Origin: Myotis daubentonii
Lineage: Eukaryota > Chordata > Mammalia > Chiroptera > Vespertilionidae
DNA: 64,000 nucleotides
NCBI RefSeq assembly: GCF_963259705.1
Contig: NC_081844.1
Coordinates: 11,765,715-11,829,714, forward strand
Direction of reading: 5' to 3'
Every line of letters begins with the position of its first letter. Within the stretch, counting starts at the first letter, position 1. Positions 54,831 to 64,000 of the stretch are shown here, piece by piece. The notes under the pieces were generated by a model, which made no database searches, was not told the origin of the DNA, and saw only the letters and a program-made list of their open reading frames with translations. A program made the translations under genes and the position numbers.

Positions 54831-55400
54831 GTAAACTGGAAAAAACATGTAATGGAATTTCCCCAGAAGACATCAAGTTTGAATAAAAAGAACAAAATAA
54901 AAAAAGAAACATCAGAGGGAGGATAGAAGAACTTCAGAAGAAGAGAATACAATAAATGGAGAAAGAAAATATTTGAAGAAATATAGATTGAGAATTTCCT
55001 ATAATTACAGGAAGGAAGACCACAAAATGAAAGGATTTAAAAAATATCAATGGAATATATAAGAAAAATCCATACTTTGTAATATAGTAAAATTTAAGAC
55101 CATCAATGTCAAAGAGAAGATTACTGGGACAAAAGAACAAATATTAAATTGATACTAGACTTTTTAGCATTTGTATTATATGAGACCAGACTAATATTTT
55201 CAACATGTTGAAGAAACAATATAAATTTGAACCCAAAATGCTTTCCTCTAGTTGAGTTTTAAATGCAATAAAGATATTCACAAGCGTACAATTGTCTCAG
55301 AAAAATTAATACAAAGACTGTCTTTGAAATCACTGTTAGAGAAAGTATTCCAGCAAAAGAGAACACATTCAGAAGATACAAAGAGGTATACACAGGAAGT
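54831..55400 (+). mobile_element. Old L1/HAL1 ORF1 fragment
   Basis: The sequence follows the order of L1/HAL1 ORF1 in degenerate form: GAAGAAATATAGATTGAGAATTTCC.., AAGACCATCAATGTCAAAGAGAAGATTACTGGG, CAACATGTTGAAGAAACAATATAAATTTGAACCC and AGAAAGTATTCCAGCAAAAGAGAAC. No frame is open. Confidence 0.5.
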
Positions 55401-55794
55401 AAAGGTGAATAAATGACTGAAGATGATTTGTGGTTTTCTCAGGGAGCATTGGCATACAAGAAGACTAACATAGAATAATTTGGATAACTAAGAATAACTA
55501 GAATGAGGGGAATCAGAAATGTTGGGTTTATATATGCTACTTTTGTATTTTCTGCTATAGTGTATGGTTGTCAAAACTTGAGCAGATTAGGTTGACTTGG
55601 AAGTGATGATTTGATAGGTGAGTATATGGACAAGAAGGGAAGAGCAAGCGGGCTGGTGGTTATGATTTAGTTTCAAAATTTGTAACAATTTGATAATTTG
55701 TAAATTTTACTGCTAGAAAATAACATCTTGCTAACACTAAAATCATTATGTCAGGGGCAACTGTAGTTGGAATTGATATCTGCTACACATTCTT

Positions 55795-56010
55795 TTTAAA
55801 AATATATATATTTTTATTGATTTCGGATAGGAAGGGAGAGAGAGATAGAAACATCAATGATGAGAGGAAATCATTGATTGGCTGCCTCCTGCACACCCCT
55901 TACTGGGGACTGAGCCTGCAATCCGAGCATGTGTCCTTGATGGGAATTGAACCTGGGACCCTTCAGTCCGCAGGCTGATGCTCTATCCACTGAGCAAAAC
56001 CAGCTATGGC
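55795..56010 (-). mobile_element. Ves SINE
   Basis: This is a reversed Ves flanked by perfect 14-bp target duplications TGCTACACATTCTT (55781-55794 and 56011-56024). Confidence 0.96.
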
Positions 56011-56024
56011 TGCTACACATTCTT

Positions 56025-57105
56025 GACTGCCTTTCTCCCTTGCCTAAATTCTGACCATGGAAAGTGTTTGGAGTAACCTCAGTGTATCTAATCTTCAGCC
56101 ATTATTATAAACTAAAGGAATTCTATTGAAAAATTATCAATTTTATCCTTCAGGAACATGGTATGTTATCCTGACACCTGTTAATCAGATTCAATACAGT
56201 TTCAGACACAGAACATCAGACCTAAGGGGCAAAGGTCAAACAGGCTTGGTCATTATAGCCTATGGCTTAATCTTTCAACTCCAATTTTACAAAATAGGAA
56301 TGTTGTTAGATATTTCCCTTCAGGCCAGAAAATAACAAATTTCTTTGTATACTGGGCTTTCTGAGGCTCAAATGCAGTTTTAGTCTACAGCACTAAAATA
56401 AAATGTTTATATCATCTAAAACAGATTTTTTAAATTTCCAAAATGTTTTGGGGTTCATTTCCCAACTTAAAGTTTGTTAGCTATCATTTTAGAATGCATT
56501 TTATTACTTAGAAAGCAATCCATACTCAGTACAAAATACCTAGAAAGTATGAGTAGAAAGAAACAAAAGTTAATACTAGCCATTAAATGCTGTTCCTTTC
56601 CTTTCATGTTTTTCATTAATTCTGTCTCACAAAGGAGTATTAAGTAGTATGCAGGACATGAACCAAGAGTCGGATACCGGGGGCCGACTCACTTCTCTAA
56701 CCCTGGAGAGTTTCTCTCCCAGAGGTGGTGACTGCGGGAGCACTCAAGTCACTGAGTTGTGTGGATGACGTGGGAAAAGGTAGTGAAGCATTTAACTCGA
56801 TGTCTGCTGCTTAGAAAAGTGTTCAATAAAGGCTTATTACCATTAATACCATAATTACTGCGTGAACACAGATTCTAGGTGAAACTGAGTCTTTGGAGAT
56901 GATGTTTTGTAATTCACGTTTTTCCTGAATCTCTTCACTGACTAAAACAATTTCTATGCCCAAGGTTGTATCCAAAGAGATTATTGACATTAAATGTATT
57001 ATTTTTTGTTTTCTACTCCAAAGTAGACATTGCTGTATTTTAAATTTGAAGACTACTGGGGAAGTAAAGTTACCTGATACTCCATGTTAAGTCATTTAAA
57101 TATGA
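56025..57105. other. No gene or named repeat
   Basis: AT-rich sequence. A GC-richer patch at 56660-56770 has no recognisable coding potential. Confidence 0.4.
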
Positions 57106-57109
57106 TGCC

Positions 57110-57460
57110 CTTTAAAAAAAAATTTGAATTATGATAACATGATGAAACCCACAGGTTTAACGTGCCCAGTGCAGTGAATTTGACAATTACGTATATCCCT
57201 GTCACAGAATGTAGAGCATTTCCATGCCCTATGGAAAATTCTCTCGTTTTCCGTCTAGTCAGTTTCCTCCACTGTCCCACAAGCCTTCCCACAATTGTCA
57301 ATCACTGTCTGCTTTCTGTCCACATAGAGCAGTTTTGCCTGTATTTGGATTTCATATGCATGATTCATACTGTATGTACTTTTTTCGGTCTGGATATTTT
57401 TTACTCAGCATAATGTCTGAGATTCATTATATATATCATCCTTGATCCTTTCAACTATTC
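57110..57460 (-). mobile_element. Old L1 3' UTR fragment
   Basis: CACAGAATGTAGAGCATTTCCATG.., GAGCAGTTTTGCCTGTATTTGGATTTCATATGCATG, ATACTGTATGTACTTTTTTCGGTCTGG and CTCAGCATAATGTCTGAGATTCAT match antisense old L1 3' ends. Confidence 0.75.
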
Positions 57461-57499
57461 ATAATTTTAGGGGTCAGAAGGAAGAGAGTCAAGAGAGCA

Positions 57500-57715
57500 A
57501 CCATCATAGATTTGAAAGACCTGAGTTGAAATCCAGACTATTTTTAGTTGTGTGACTTTGAACAAATAAAGTTAATCTCAGTACTGGTTGTTTGGACAAA
57601 CTAAACCTCAACTTCCTTAAAATGATGATAAAATACTCATCTGGTAAAGCTATTGTCACAATTGAGATAAATAAGTGAGAACATGGTGCTAGACGCATAA
57701 TAGTTGTTAAAAAAA
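57500..57715 (+). mobile_element. MIR SINE
   Basis: The sequence AGACCTGAGTTGAAATCCAG, TTGTGTGACTTTGAACAA, CCTCAACTTCC..AAAATGATGATAAAA, AACATGGTGCTAGACGCATAATAG follows the MIR consensus order. Confidence 0.75.
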
Positions 57716-58079
57716 GATTTGTTCAGTCTGAATATAGCAGGCCAGTCACAGATATTGACAAATTACACCTCCTTAATGACCAGCCACAGAGGAGATGAAA
57801 GCTGTTTTGTTTCCCTCTATCAAATATGACAATATAAACTTCATTTTCTTTCCTGGAAATGATTTCAAGGTTTAAAAGGGATTATATATAAGAATATATA
57901 ATCTTGTACTTAAGGCAAACAAGCAAGCACACAAACAAACCAAAACCATGCAGAGAAAACCGCATATACAAAGGCAGCAGCAAGGCTTGAAGCTGGGAAC
58001 TCTTTTGTACCTTTTATCTGTGTACTTAACATTGTGGATCCAACCCCCCTGAGAGGATGGAATACATTTTATAGGGATA

Positions 58080-58463
58080 CTAGAGGCCAGGTGCATGAAA
58101 TGTGTGCACTCAGGGGGTGTCCCTCAGCCCGGCCTACACCCTTTCACAGTCCCAGAGCCCTCAGGAATATCTGGCTGCTGGCTTAGGCCCGTTCCCCCCC
58201 CCCCGGGGGGGGAGTGGGCCTAAGCCATCAGTTAGACATCCTTAGCACTGCCCTGGAGGCGGGTAAGGCTCCTGCCATGGCTGCTGTGCTCACCAGCCAT
58301 GAACCTGGCTTCTGGCTGAGTGGTGCTCCCCCTGTGGGAGCACACTGACCACCAGGGGGCAGCTCCTGCATTGAGTGTCTGCCCCCTGGTGGTCAGTGCA
58401 CATCATAGCGACTGGTTGTTCTGCCGTTCGATCAATTTGCGTATTAGCCTTTTATTATATAGA
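58080..58463 (-). mobile_element. HeliBat Helitron
   Basis: Reversed 3' end CTAGAGGCCAGGTGCATGAAATGTGTGCAC; reversed 5' end GCGTATTAGCCTTTTATTATATAGA. It includes the inverted motif CTGACCACCAGGGGGCAG..CTGCCCCCTGGTGGTCAG (58344-58396), and is close kin to the elements at 45949 and 61224. Confidence 0.92.
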
Positions 58464-58874
58464 ATTAGGAGACATAAATGAAGATGCTTTTGGATTGCAT
58501 TCCATATTCAGAGTATTGATTACATGTTTTTTTACCTATAAAAATAAGATAGAAATTCTTGTTAAAATAACGTGGTATTCTTTAACAAGATGTTGTGTAT
58601 AACTCAAGCAAAACTTTTTATTTTTATTTTTTTAAGAGAATAAACCAGAACCAGTTTTTCTGGTGGCATTAAAATAAAATGATAGACACAAAAGCCTCAG
58701 TAGTTTTCTACCTATGTTTCAATCAGCACAGAGAAATCCTTCCCATACACATTAATTATTCCCTAAGATGTGGGGAACTGAAAGGTAACACTCATTTCCA
58801 ATTATTGGTTCCATTCTCTCAGAGCTCAGGGCTGTGGACCACTATAAAGAGCTATTTTGGGAATGAAGGCAATC

Positions 58875-59131
58875 GTTTTTGTTTGTTTGTTTTGTTAATC
58901 CTCACCATTGTCCCACTGATTTTTAGAGAGAGTGGAAGGGAGGGGGAGAGACACACAGAGAGAAACATTGATGTGAGAGATACACATTGATTGGCTGCCT
59001 CTCACACACATGGCAACTTGGGGTCAGGGATCAAGCCTGTAACTGAAGTATGTGCCCTTGACTGGAATCGAACCTGAAACCCTTCAGTGTGCAGGCCAAT
59101 GCTCTATCCACTGAGCAAAAATGGCTAGGGC
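58875..59131 (-). mobile_element. Ves SINE
   Basis: This is a reversed Ves with 11-bp target duplications TGAAGGCAATC (58864-58874 and 59132-59142). Confidence 0.93.
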
Positions 59132-59541
59132 TGAAGGCAATCTTTATGCACATTGAACACTTAGACACCTTGCAGTAAACTGACACTTTTTTATCATCTA
59201 GTTTGATTTTACAGTTGAAATTGCTATTTAGCTGAGACATTTTTGCATTGATAATTCTTAAACTGGGCAGCTTATGTGAAAAAGTGCTAAAGCAATCATT
59301 TTTCTTCTGTGGTGAATTTTACATGAATAGAAAGAGGTAATACAAGTTAAATCCTTTTCTAATACTTCTGAATAAGGTTGACCTTACAGAAATCTAATTA
59401 TAAAATACATTTATGACCCATAATGAACCTATTAGGAAGCTTTAACACAGATAAAGATGTGAAAATAATTTCTTTCAAATAAGACTTACAAAGTTAACAA
59501 AAATAAATATGCCATTGGCTAAATTAATATATTACATCTTT

Positions 59542-60120
59542 TTAAAAATATATATTTTTATTGATTTCAGGAAGGAAGAAAGAGGGAGAGAAAAAAAACA
59601 TTAATGACTAGAGGCCCGGCGCATGAAATTCATGCAATGTGTGTGTGGGGGGGGGTCCCTCAGCCTGGCCTGCACCCTCTCACAATCTGGGACCCTTCTG
59701 GGAATGTCCGACTGCCGGTTTAGGCCTGATCCCGCAGGAATTCCTGTGGGATAAGTTGGACAACTGTCTCACAATCCGGGACCACTGGCTCCTAACTGCT
59801 TGCCTGCCTGCCTGCTGGATTACCCCAACCACTTTGTCTGCCTGCCTCATTGCCCCTAACCACTTGCCGCCTCTGCCTCAGCCCCCATTGCTGCGGCTTC
59901 ACCTGGAAGGACGTCCAGAAGGTCATTTGGCTCTCTCGTCTAATTAGCATATGACTTTTTAAAATTATAGATGAGAGAGAATCATTGATTGGCTGCTTCC
60001 TGCATGCCTCCTACTGGGGATGGAGCCTGCAACCCAAGCATGTGCCCTGACAGGAATTTGAACCTTGACTTCCTGGTTCATAGGTCAATGCTCAACCACT
60101 GAGCCACACTGGCCAGGCAC
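59542..60120 (-). mobile_element. Ves SINE split by a HeliBat
   Basis: Ves 3' half at 59542-59607 and 5' half at 59972-60120. Target duplications ATTACATCTTT lie at 59531-59541 and 60121-60131. Excising 59608-59971 restores AATGA/TGAGAGAGAATCATTG of the SINE. Confidence 0.93.
59608..59971 (-). mobile_element. HeliBat Helitron nested in a Ves SINE
   Basis: Reversed 3' end CTAGAGGCCCGGCGCATGAAATTCATGC. The 5' end is more decayed (CTAATTAGCATATGACTTTTTAAAATTATAGA). Host A^T flanks (59607, 59972). Confidence 0.88.
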
Positions 60121-60149
60121 ATTACATCTTTATAGTGTTTTTAGATTTC

Positions 60150-60250
60150 ATGTATATTTATTCCCTTACCTATAAATAATCCTATAAGATAGATAATATT
60201 ATGACTTCTACTTTATAGATAAGGAAATTTAGATGAAGACTTTTGGGGGC
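60150..60250 (-). mobile_element. MIR SINE fragment
   Basis: CCTATAAGATAGATAATATTATGACTTCTACTTTATAGATAAGGAAATTTAG is the MIR core in reverse orientation. Confidence 0.6.
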
Positions 60251-60984
60251 TAATATTAAAAGAGATGATACTTTCTCCCAGATGTTATTATTGCCTCAAG
60301 TTATTATGGCTCACTTATCATTCATGAAGTGCTTAGACCTGACTTACTAAGGCAGAAACCCAAACCAGTGTAATCCCAAAAGAAGGGAATTCATTGGTTC
60401 CCATAACTAGAAAAACCAGTGTGGCTAAAGGTAGACAGAATCAAACTCCACGTTGCTGAGATTTATTGTTTCTTCCTTTCCGTTAGCCCCTCTCTGTGTG
60501 TGGACCTGATCTCCCCCCTCAACAAATGGGCTTCCTCCATGTGTCCAGGAAGGCAAGTATCAACAATGCCAACATCATTTCCTCCCAACACCCAGATTAC
60601 AAATTCCCAGGGCAATCTTCTTCATTTGCTTCAATTGAAAGCCATGGGGCCAAACTTGGGTCACATGCCAATGTTTGACCTATATCTTAAGAGCAGAGGT
60701 GTAGGGAGCTCTGATTAGCTCATGTAGAACCTCTGTCCCCTATGTGTGAAATGGGGACAGAGCACATGATTGACCACATGTGATGGGAGGGGTTAATAAG
60801 GGTCTACTTATACTGGAATAGAAACAAGTAGACAAGCTGCTTAAGGGGCAAGATTAGAATCTCTAGAAACAGATATATGTCCATACAAGAGTTTATTACA
60901 GGATTTTTCTGGAAATTCAAATAGGTGAGGAGAATAAAGTATTTAATAGTAAATGTGAAAACTGAGTTGATCCTTAGCTCAGTA

Positions 60985-61200
60985 TTTGTTGAATGTAATA
61001 AAAAGAATAAATGAAACGAATGAATGAGTGAATGAATGGAAAAGTCAGAGTTAGAGTCTCAGTGCTGCCACTTATTGCTCTGGGATCTTGGAGCTATAAG
61101 TGGTTACCTATATCTCATAACTTCCATCTTCATTTCAATTCTTCATTGTTGGATGATTAAAGGAGCTCTTAAAACCACAGAAGCTTCAATGGTATTAGCA
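60985..61200 (+). mobile_element. L2 tail and MIR-like fragment
   Basis: TCAGTATTTGTTGAATGTAATAAA..GAATGAATG resembles an L2 3' tail. AGTCTCAGTGCTGCCACTTATTGCTCTGGGATCTTGG resembles MIR. Both are short and diverged. Confidence 0.45.
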
Positions 61201-61223
61201 GAGGACACAAATTTATAATAAAA

Positions 61224-61539
61224 CCAGAGGCCTGGTGCACAATATTCGTGCACTGGGGGTGAGGAGGGGGGGTCTCTCAGCCTGGCCTGTGCACTCTTGC
61301 AGTCCTAAGCCAGCAGTCGGACATCCCCTGAGGGGTCCTTAGCGCTGCTGCAGAGGCGAGGCGGGAGAGGCTCCTGCCACCACCATTGCGCTCACCAGCT
61401 GTGAGCCTGTGGGAGCGTACTGACCACTAGGAGGCAGCTCCTGCATTGAGCGTCTGCCCCCTGGTGGTCAGTGCTCATTATAGCGACGGGTCATTCCACT
61501 GTTCAGTTGATTTGCATATTAGCCTTTTATTATATAGGA
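61224..61539 (-). mobile_element. HeliBat Helitron
   Basis: Reversed 3' end CCAGAGGCCTGGTGCACAATATTCGTGCAC; reversed 5' end GATTTGCATATTAGCCTTTTATTATATAGGA then T. It includes ACTGACCACTAGGAGGCAG..CTGCCCCCTGGTGGTCAGT. Confidence 0.92.
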
Positions 61540-61554
61540 TATACAACTTAATAA

Positions 61555-61945
61555 AAAATAAATGCAAAAAGGCAATTGGAAAACATTAACACTAATGCTC
61601 CATTTGGGTGGAGGGGCAGGAACACATACATCACATTCAAATTTAAAGTGGTACAACTATTGGAAGGTGATTTGGCAATACTTTGCCAAAATTCTACAAA
61701 CTTTCAAGCTAGCATGTCACATCTATGAACTATGGTTCTATTAGGTAAAGATTGGAAATTGTCATTTAAGTACAAGGATTCCTTTCTAGCATTGCTTATT
61801 AGAGCAAACAATTATAACTGACCAAAATATTCAAAATAGGGAATAATTAACTGAATTATGGTATAACAATAAATGGAAACACTATAGGCATTGCAAATGA
61901 ATTTGTGAAAGATAATGACAAAAGTGTTCACTGTGTATTTTTATT
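61555..61945 (+). mobile_element. Old L1 3' end (L1ME-like)
   Basis: GGTGATTTGGCAATACTTTGCC, TTAGAGCAAACAATTATAACTGACC and AATTAACTGAATTATGGTATAAC..GGAAACACTATAGGCATTGCAAA follow old L1 3' order. Confidence 0.6.
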
Positions 61946-62091
61946 TATTTTTAACTTTATATGAAAAAATCTTTAATATTGAGAGTAGTACAGCTGTCCC
62001 CCCTGCTTCCCTACATTGTCTCCCTCCACCCAGCTTGTGCCCCACTCCAGGCCTTCACCACCCTATAGTCTGTGTCCATAGGTAATGCATA

Positions 62092-62716
62092 TCCTATATA
62101 ATAAAATAGACTAAATGGCAGAACAACCAAACAACCAATCAAAGCGTGATATGCTAATAATATGCTAAGGCTGCTCAACTGCTCTCTATGACGTGCACTG
62201 ACCACCAGGGGGCAGACAGTCAACTGGTCGACCAGTTGCTATGATGTGCACTGACCACCAGGGGACAGATGTTCCGACTGGTAGGTTAGCTTGCTGCTGG
62301 GGTCTGGCCGATTGGATTGAGTGAGTTGGGCCGGACATGCCCTGGAGCCATCCCTTGGTCCCTTCCTGGCCCAATTGTGCACCGGTGGGGTCCCTCAGCC
62401 TGGCCTGCACCCTCTCACAATCTGGGACCCCTCAGGGGATGTTGGAAAGCCGGTTTCAGCCTGATCCTACAGGCCACTCCCCTTGGAAGGGCGTCAGATG
62501 CAGGGCTTATGGCTGGTGAGCGTTGCTGCGGCAGCGTGAGCCTCTACCTATCGGGACTGATTGGGCGTGAGCCTGCGGCAGGCACAGCAGGGCCAGGATA
62601 AGTGGGAGCAGCAGGTAGGAGCTGCAGGCAATGTTGGAGTGCGGGTTTTGGCTTGATCCCTGCAGACCACCCAGAGGGACCCCACCCATACACAAATTCA
62701 TGCACCAGGCCTCTAG
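62092..62716 (+). mobile_element. HeliBat Helitron, upstream member of a pair
   Basis: The 5' end, TCCTATATAATAAAATAG, follows A. The interior repeats TATGACGTGCACTGACCACCAGGGGGCAGA twice (62186 and 62240). The 3' end is CATACACAAATTCATGCACC then AGGCCTCTAG. Confidence 0.9.
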
Positions 62717-63035
62717 TCTTATATAATAAAACCATAATATGCAAATCGACCAAATGGTGGAACAACCAGTCCATATGATGTGCACTGACCACTTGGGGCA
62801 GGCGCTCAAAGCAGGAGCTGCCCCCAGGTGGTCAGTGTAATTCGATGGGGGAGCGCGACTCAGCCAGAAGCCTGGCTGATGGCTGGTGAGTGCAGCGGTG
62901 GTGGTGGGAACCTCTCCCGCCTCCAAGGCAGTGCTAAGGATCCCTGAGTTGTCCCGGACTGTGAGAGGGTGCAGGCTGGGTTGAGGGAACCCCCCTCCCC
63001 TTCCATTGCACGAATGTCATGCAAGGGGCCTCTAG
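62717..63035 (+). mobile_element. HeliBat Helitron, downstream member of a pair
   Basis: TCTTATATAATAAAACCATAATATGCAAATCGACC abuts the preceding CTAG. The 3' end is TTGCACGAATGTCATGCAAGGGGCCTCTAG, then host T. Confidence 0.9.
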
Positions 63036-64000
63036 TATGTAAATAAAATCTTTGGTCAAGCTCTTCCCCCACCCTTCCCTCTGAGATTCATCAGTCTGTT
63101 CCATGTTTTCATGTGTCTGGTTCTATTTTATTCATCTGTTATGTTGTTCATTACATTCCTTGTTAATTTGATTTTTAGATTCAATTGCTGATAGATATGT
63201 ATTTATTGCCATTTTATTGTTCACATTTTTGATCTTCTTCTTCTTCCTCTTCTTAAAGAATACCCAGCATTTCATGTAATACTGGTTTGGTGGTGATGAA
63301 CTCCTTTAGTTTTTTCTAGTCTGTGAAGCTCCTTATCTGACCTTCAATTCTAAATGATAGCTTTGCTGGGTAGAGTAATCTTTGTTGTAGGTCCTTTCTA
63401 TTCCTCACTTTGAATATTTCTTGGCACTTCCTCTGGCCTGTAAAGTTTCTGTTGAGAAATCAGCTGACAGTTGTATGGGTGCTCCCTTGTAAGTAACAAA
63501 CTGCTTGCCTCTTGCTGCATTTAAGATTCTATCTTTGTCTTTAACCGTTGGCATTTTATTGTGGTGTGTCTTGGTGTGGGCCTCCTTGGGTTGCTCTTGT
63601 TTGGGACTCTTCTCTTTTGGTCTTGTAAGTCCCTTTCTTTCACCAGTTAGGGGAAGTTTTGGGTCATTATTTCTTCAAATAGGTTTTCAATATCTTGCTC
63701 TCTCTCTTCTCCTTCTGGCACCCCCATAATGTGAATGTTGGTACATTTGAAGTCCCAGAGGCTCTTCAAACTATCTTCCTATTTTTGGATTCTTTTTGCT
63801 CTTCTGATTTTTTTCTTTTTTTGCTTCCTCATATTCCAAATCGTTGATTTGATTCCTAGAATCCTCTCCTCTGCTGCTGAATCCCTGTAAATTATTCTTT
63901 ATTTCAGTTAGTGTATGCTTAATTTCTGACTGATCCCTTTTCAGGTCTTTAAATTCTCACTAAGGTCCTTGAAAGTCTCATGAAGATCCTTGAGTAACTT

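Larger units (their letters stand above)
61980..64000 (-). mobile_element. HAL1 half-LINE, continues past window end, with a HeliBat pair in its 3' UTR
   Basis: This is a second copy of the 12870-15484 family. It has antisense 3' UTR (CTCCACCCAGCTTGTGCCCCACTCCAGGCC), a HeliBat pair at 62092-63035, then 3' UTR again and ORF1 from about 63230. ORF1 is broken: equivalents of [15 protein letters not shown] are encoded antisense at about 63430-63500, but frames shift often. Confidence 0.8.

Overview
This window is mammalian nuclear DNA, almost certainly from a vesper bat (Vespertilionidae, Myotis-like). The evidence is the repeat content: tRNA-derived Ves SINEs, HeliBat rolling-circle transposons (3' hairpin of the GTGCACGAATTTCGTGCAC type followed by CTAG, 5' TC..TATATAATAAAAGG), SPIN and other hAT transposons with NTCTAGAN target sites, and a young bat-type LINE-1. 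I see no intact host protein-coding gene. Gene-like sequence is retrocopied or captured: a DDX54 fragment inside a HeliBat, a full-length processed CCNK (cyclin K) pseudogene, a polyadenylated copy of a transcript I do not recognise, and LINE ORFs. Exons of a host gene shorter than I can detect cannot be excluded.

Layout. 1-3.3 kb: HeliBats, an L1 tail, Ves SINEs and the DDX54-carrying HeliBat. 3.3-9.4 kb: mostly unclassified sequence with a second short DDX54 copy and old L1. 9.4-12.2 kb: CCNK retrocopy with a SPIN insertion. 12.2-15.5 kb: L1 tail and a half-LINE (HAL1). 15.5-19.2 kb: old L1 broken by a solo LTR-like element and a head-to-tail run of three HeliBats carrying a 47-bp minisatellite. 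19.3-26.2 kb: old antisense L1 broken by Ves, a 1.3-kb HeliBat and the unidentified retrocopy. 29.9-37.1 kb: full-length L1 with perfect target-site duplications and three nonsense codons. 37-46 kb: old repeats, MaLR LTR, HeliBat pair, a 146-bp direct duplication flanking a ~250-bp polypyrimidine tract, and an LTR. 46.5-47.6 kb: two hAT transposons sharing one target site. 48-53.3 kb: L2, another HeliBat pair, a small TIR transposon, and a 5'-truncated L1 with an apparent 3' transduction. 53-64 kb: old LINE/MIR, Ves, more HeliBats and a second HAL1.

The most notable patterns are relational. HeliBats lie end to end at five junctions, as expected if a later element used the A^T formed by a host A and the T of an older element's 5' TC. 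Three HeliBat insertions occupy the same homologous base position in three independent L1/HAL1 3' UTR copies, all antisense to the L1. A SPIN element inserted into the duplicated 8-bp target of an older hAT element. A HeliBat carries intronless DDX54 sequence, and a second fragment elsewhere shares its breakpoint. All family names come from remembered family features, not a database search; element ends are good to a few bases where termini or target duplications are visible and approximate elsewhere.
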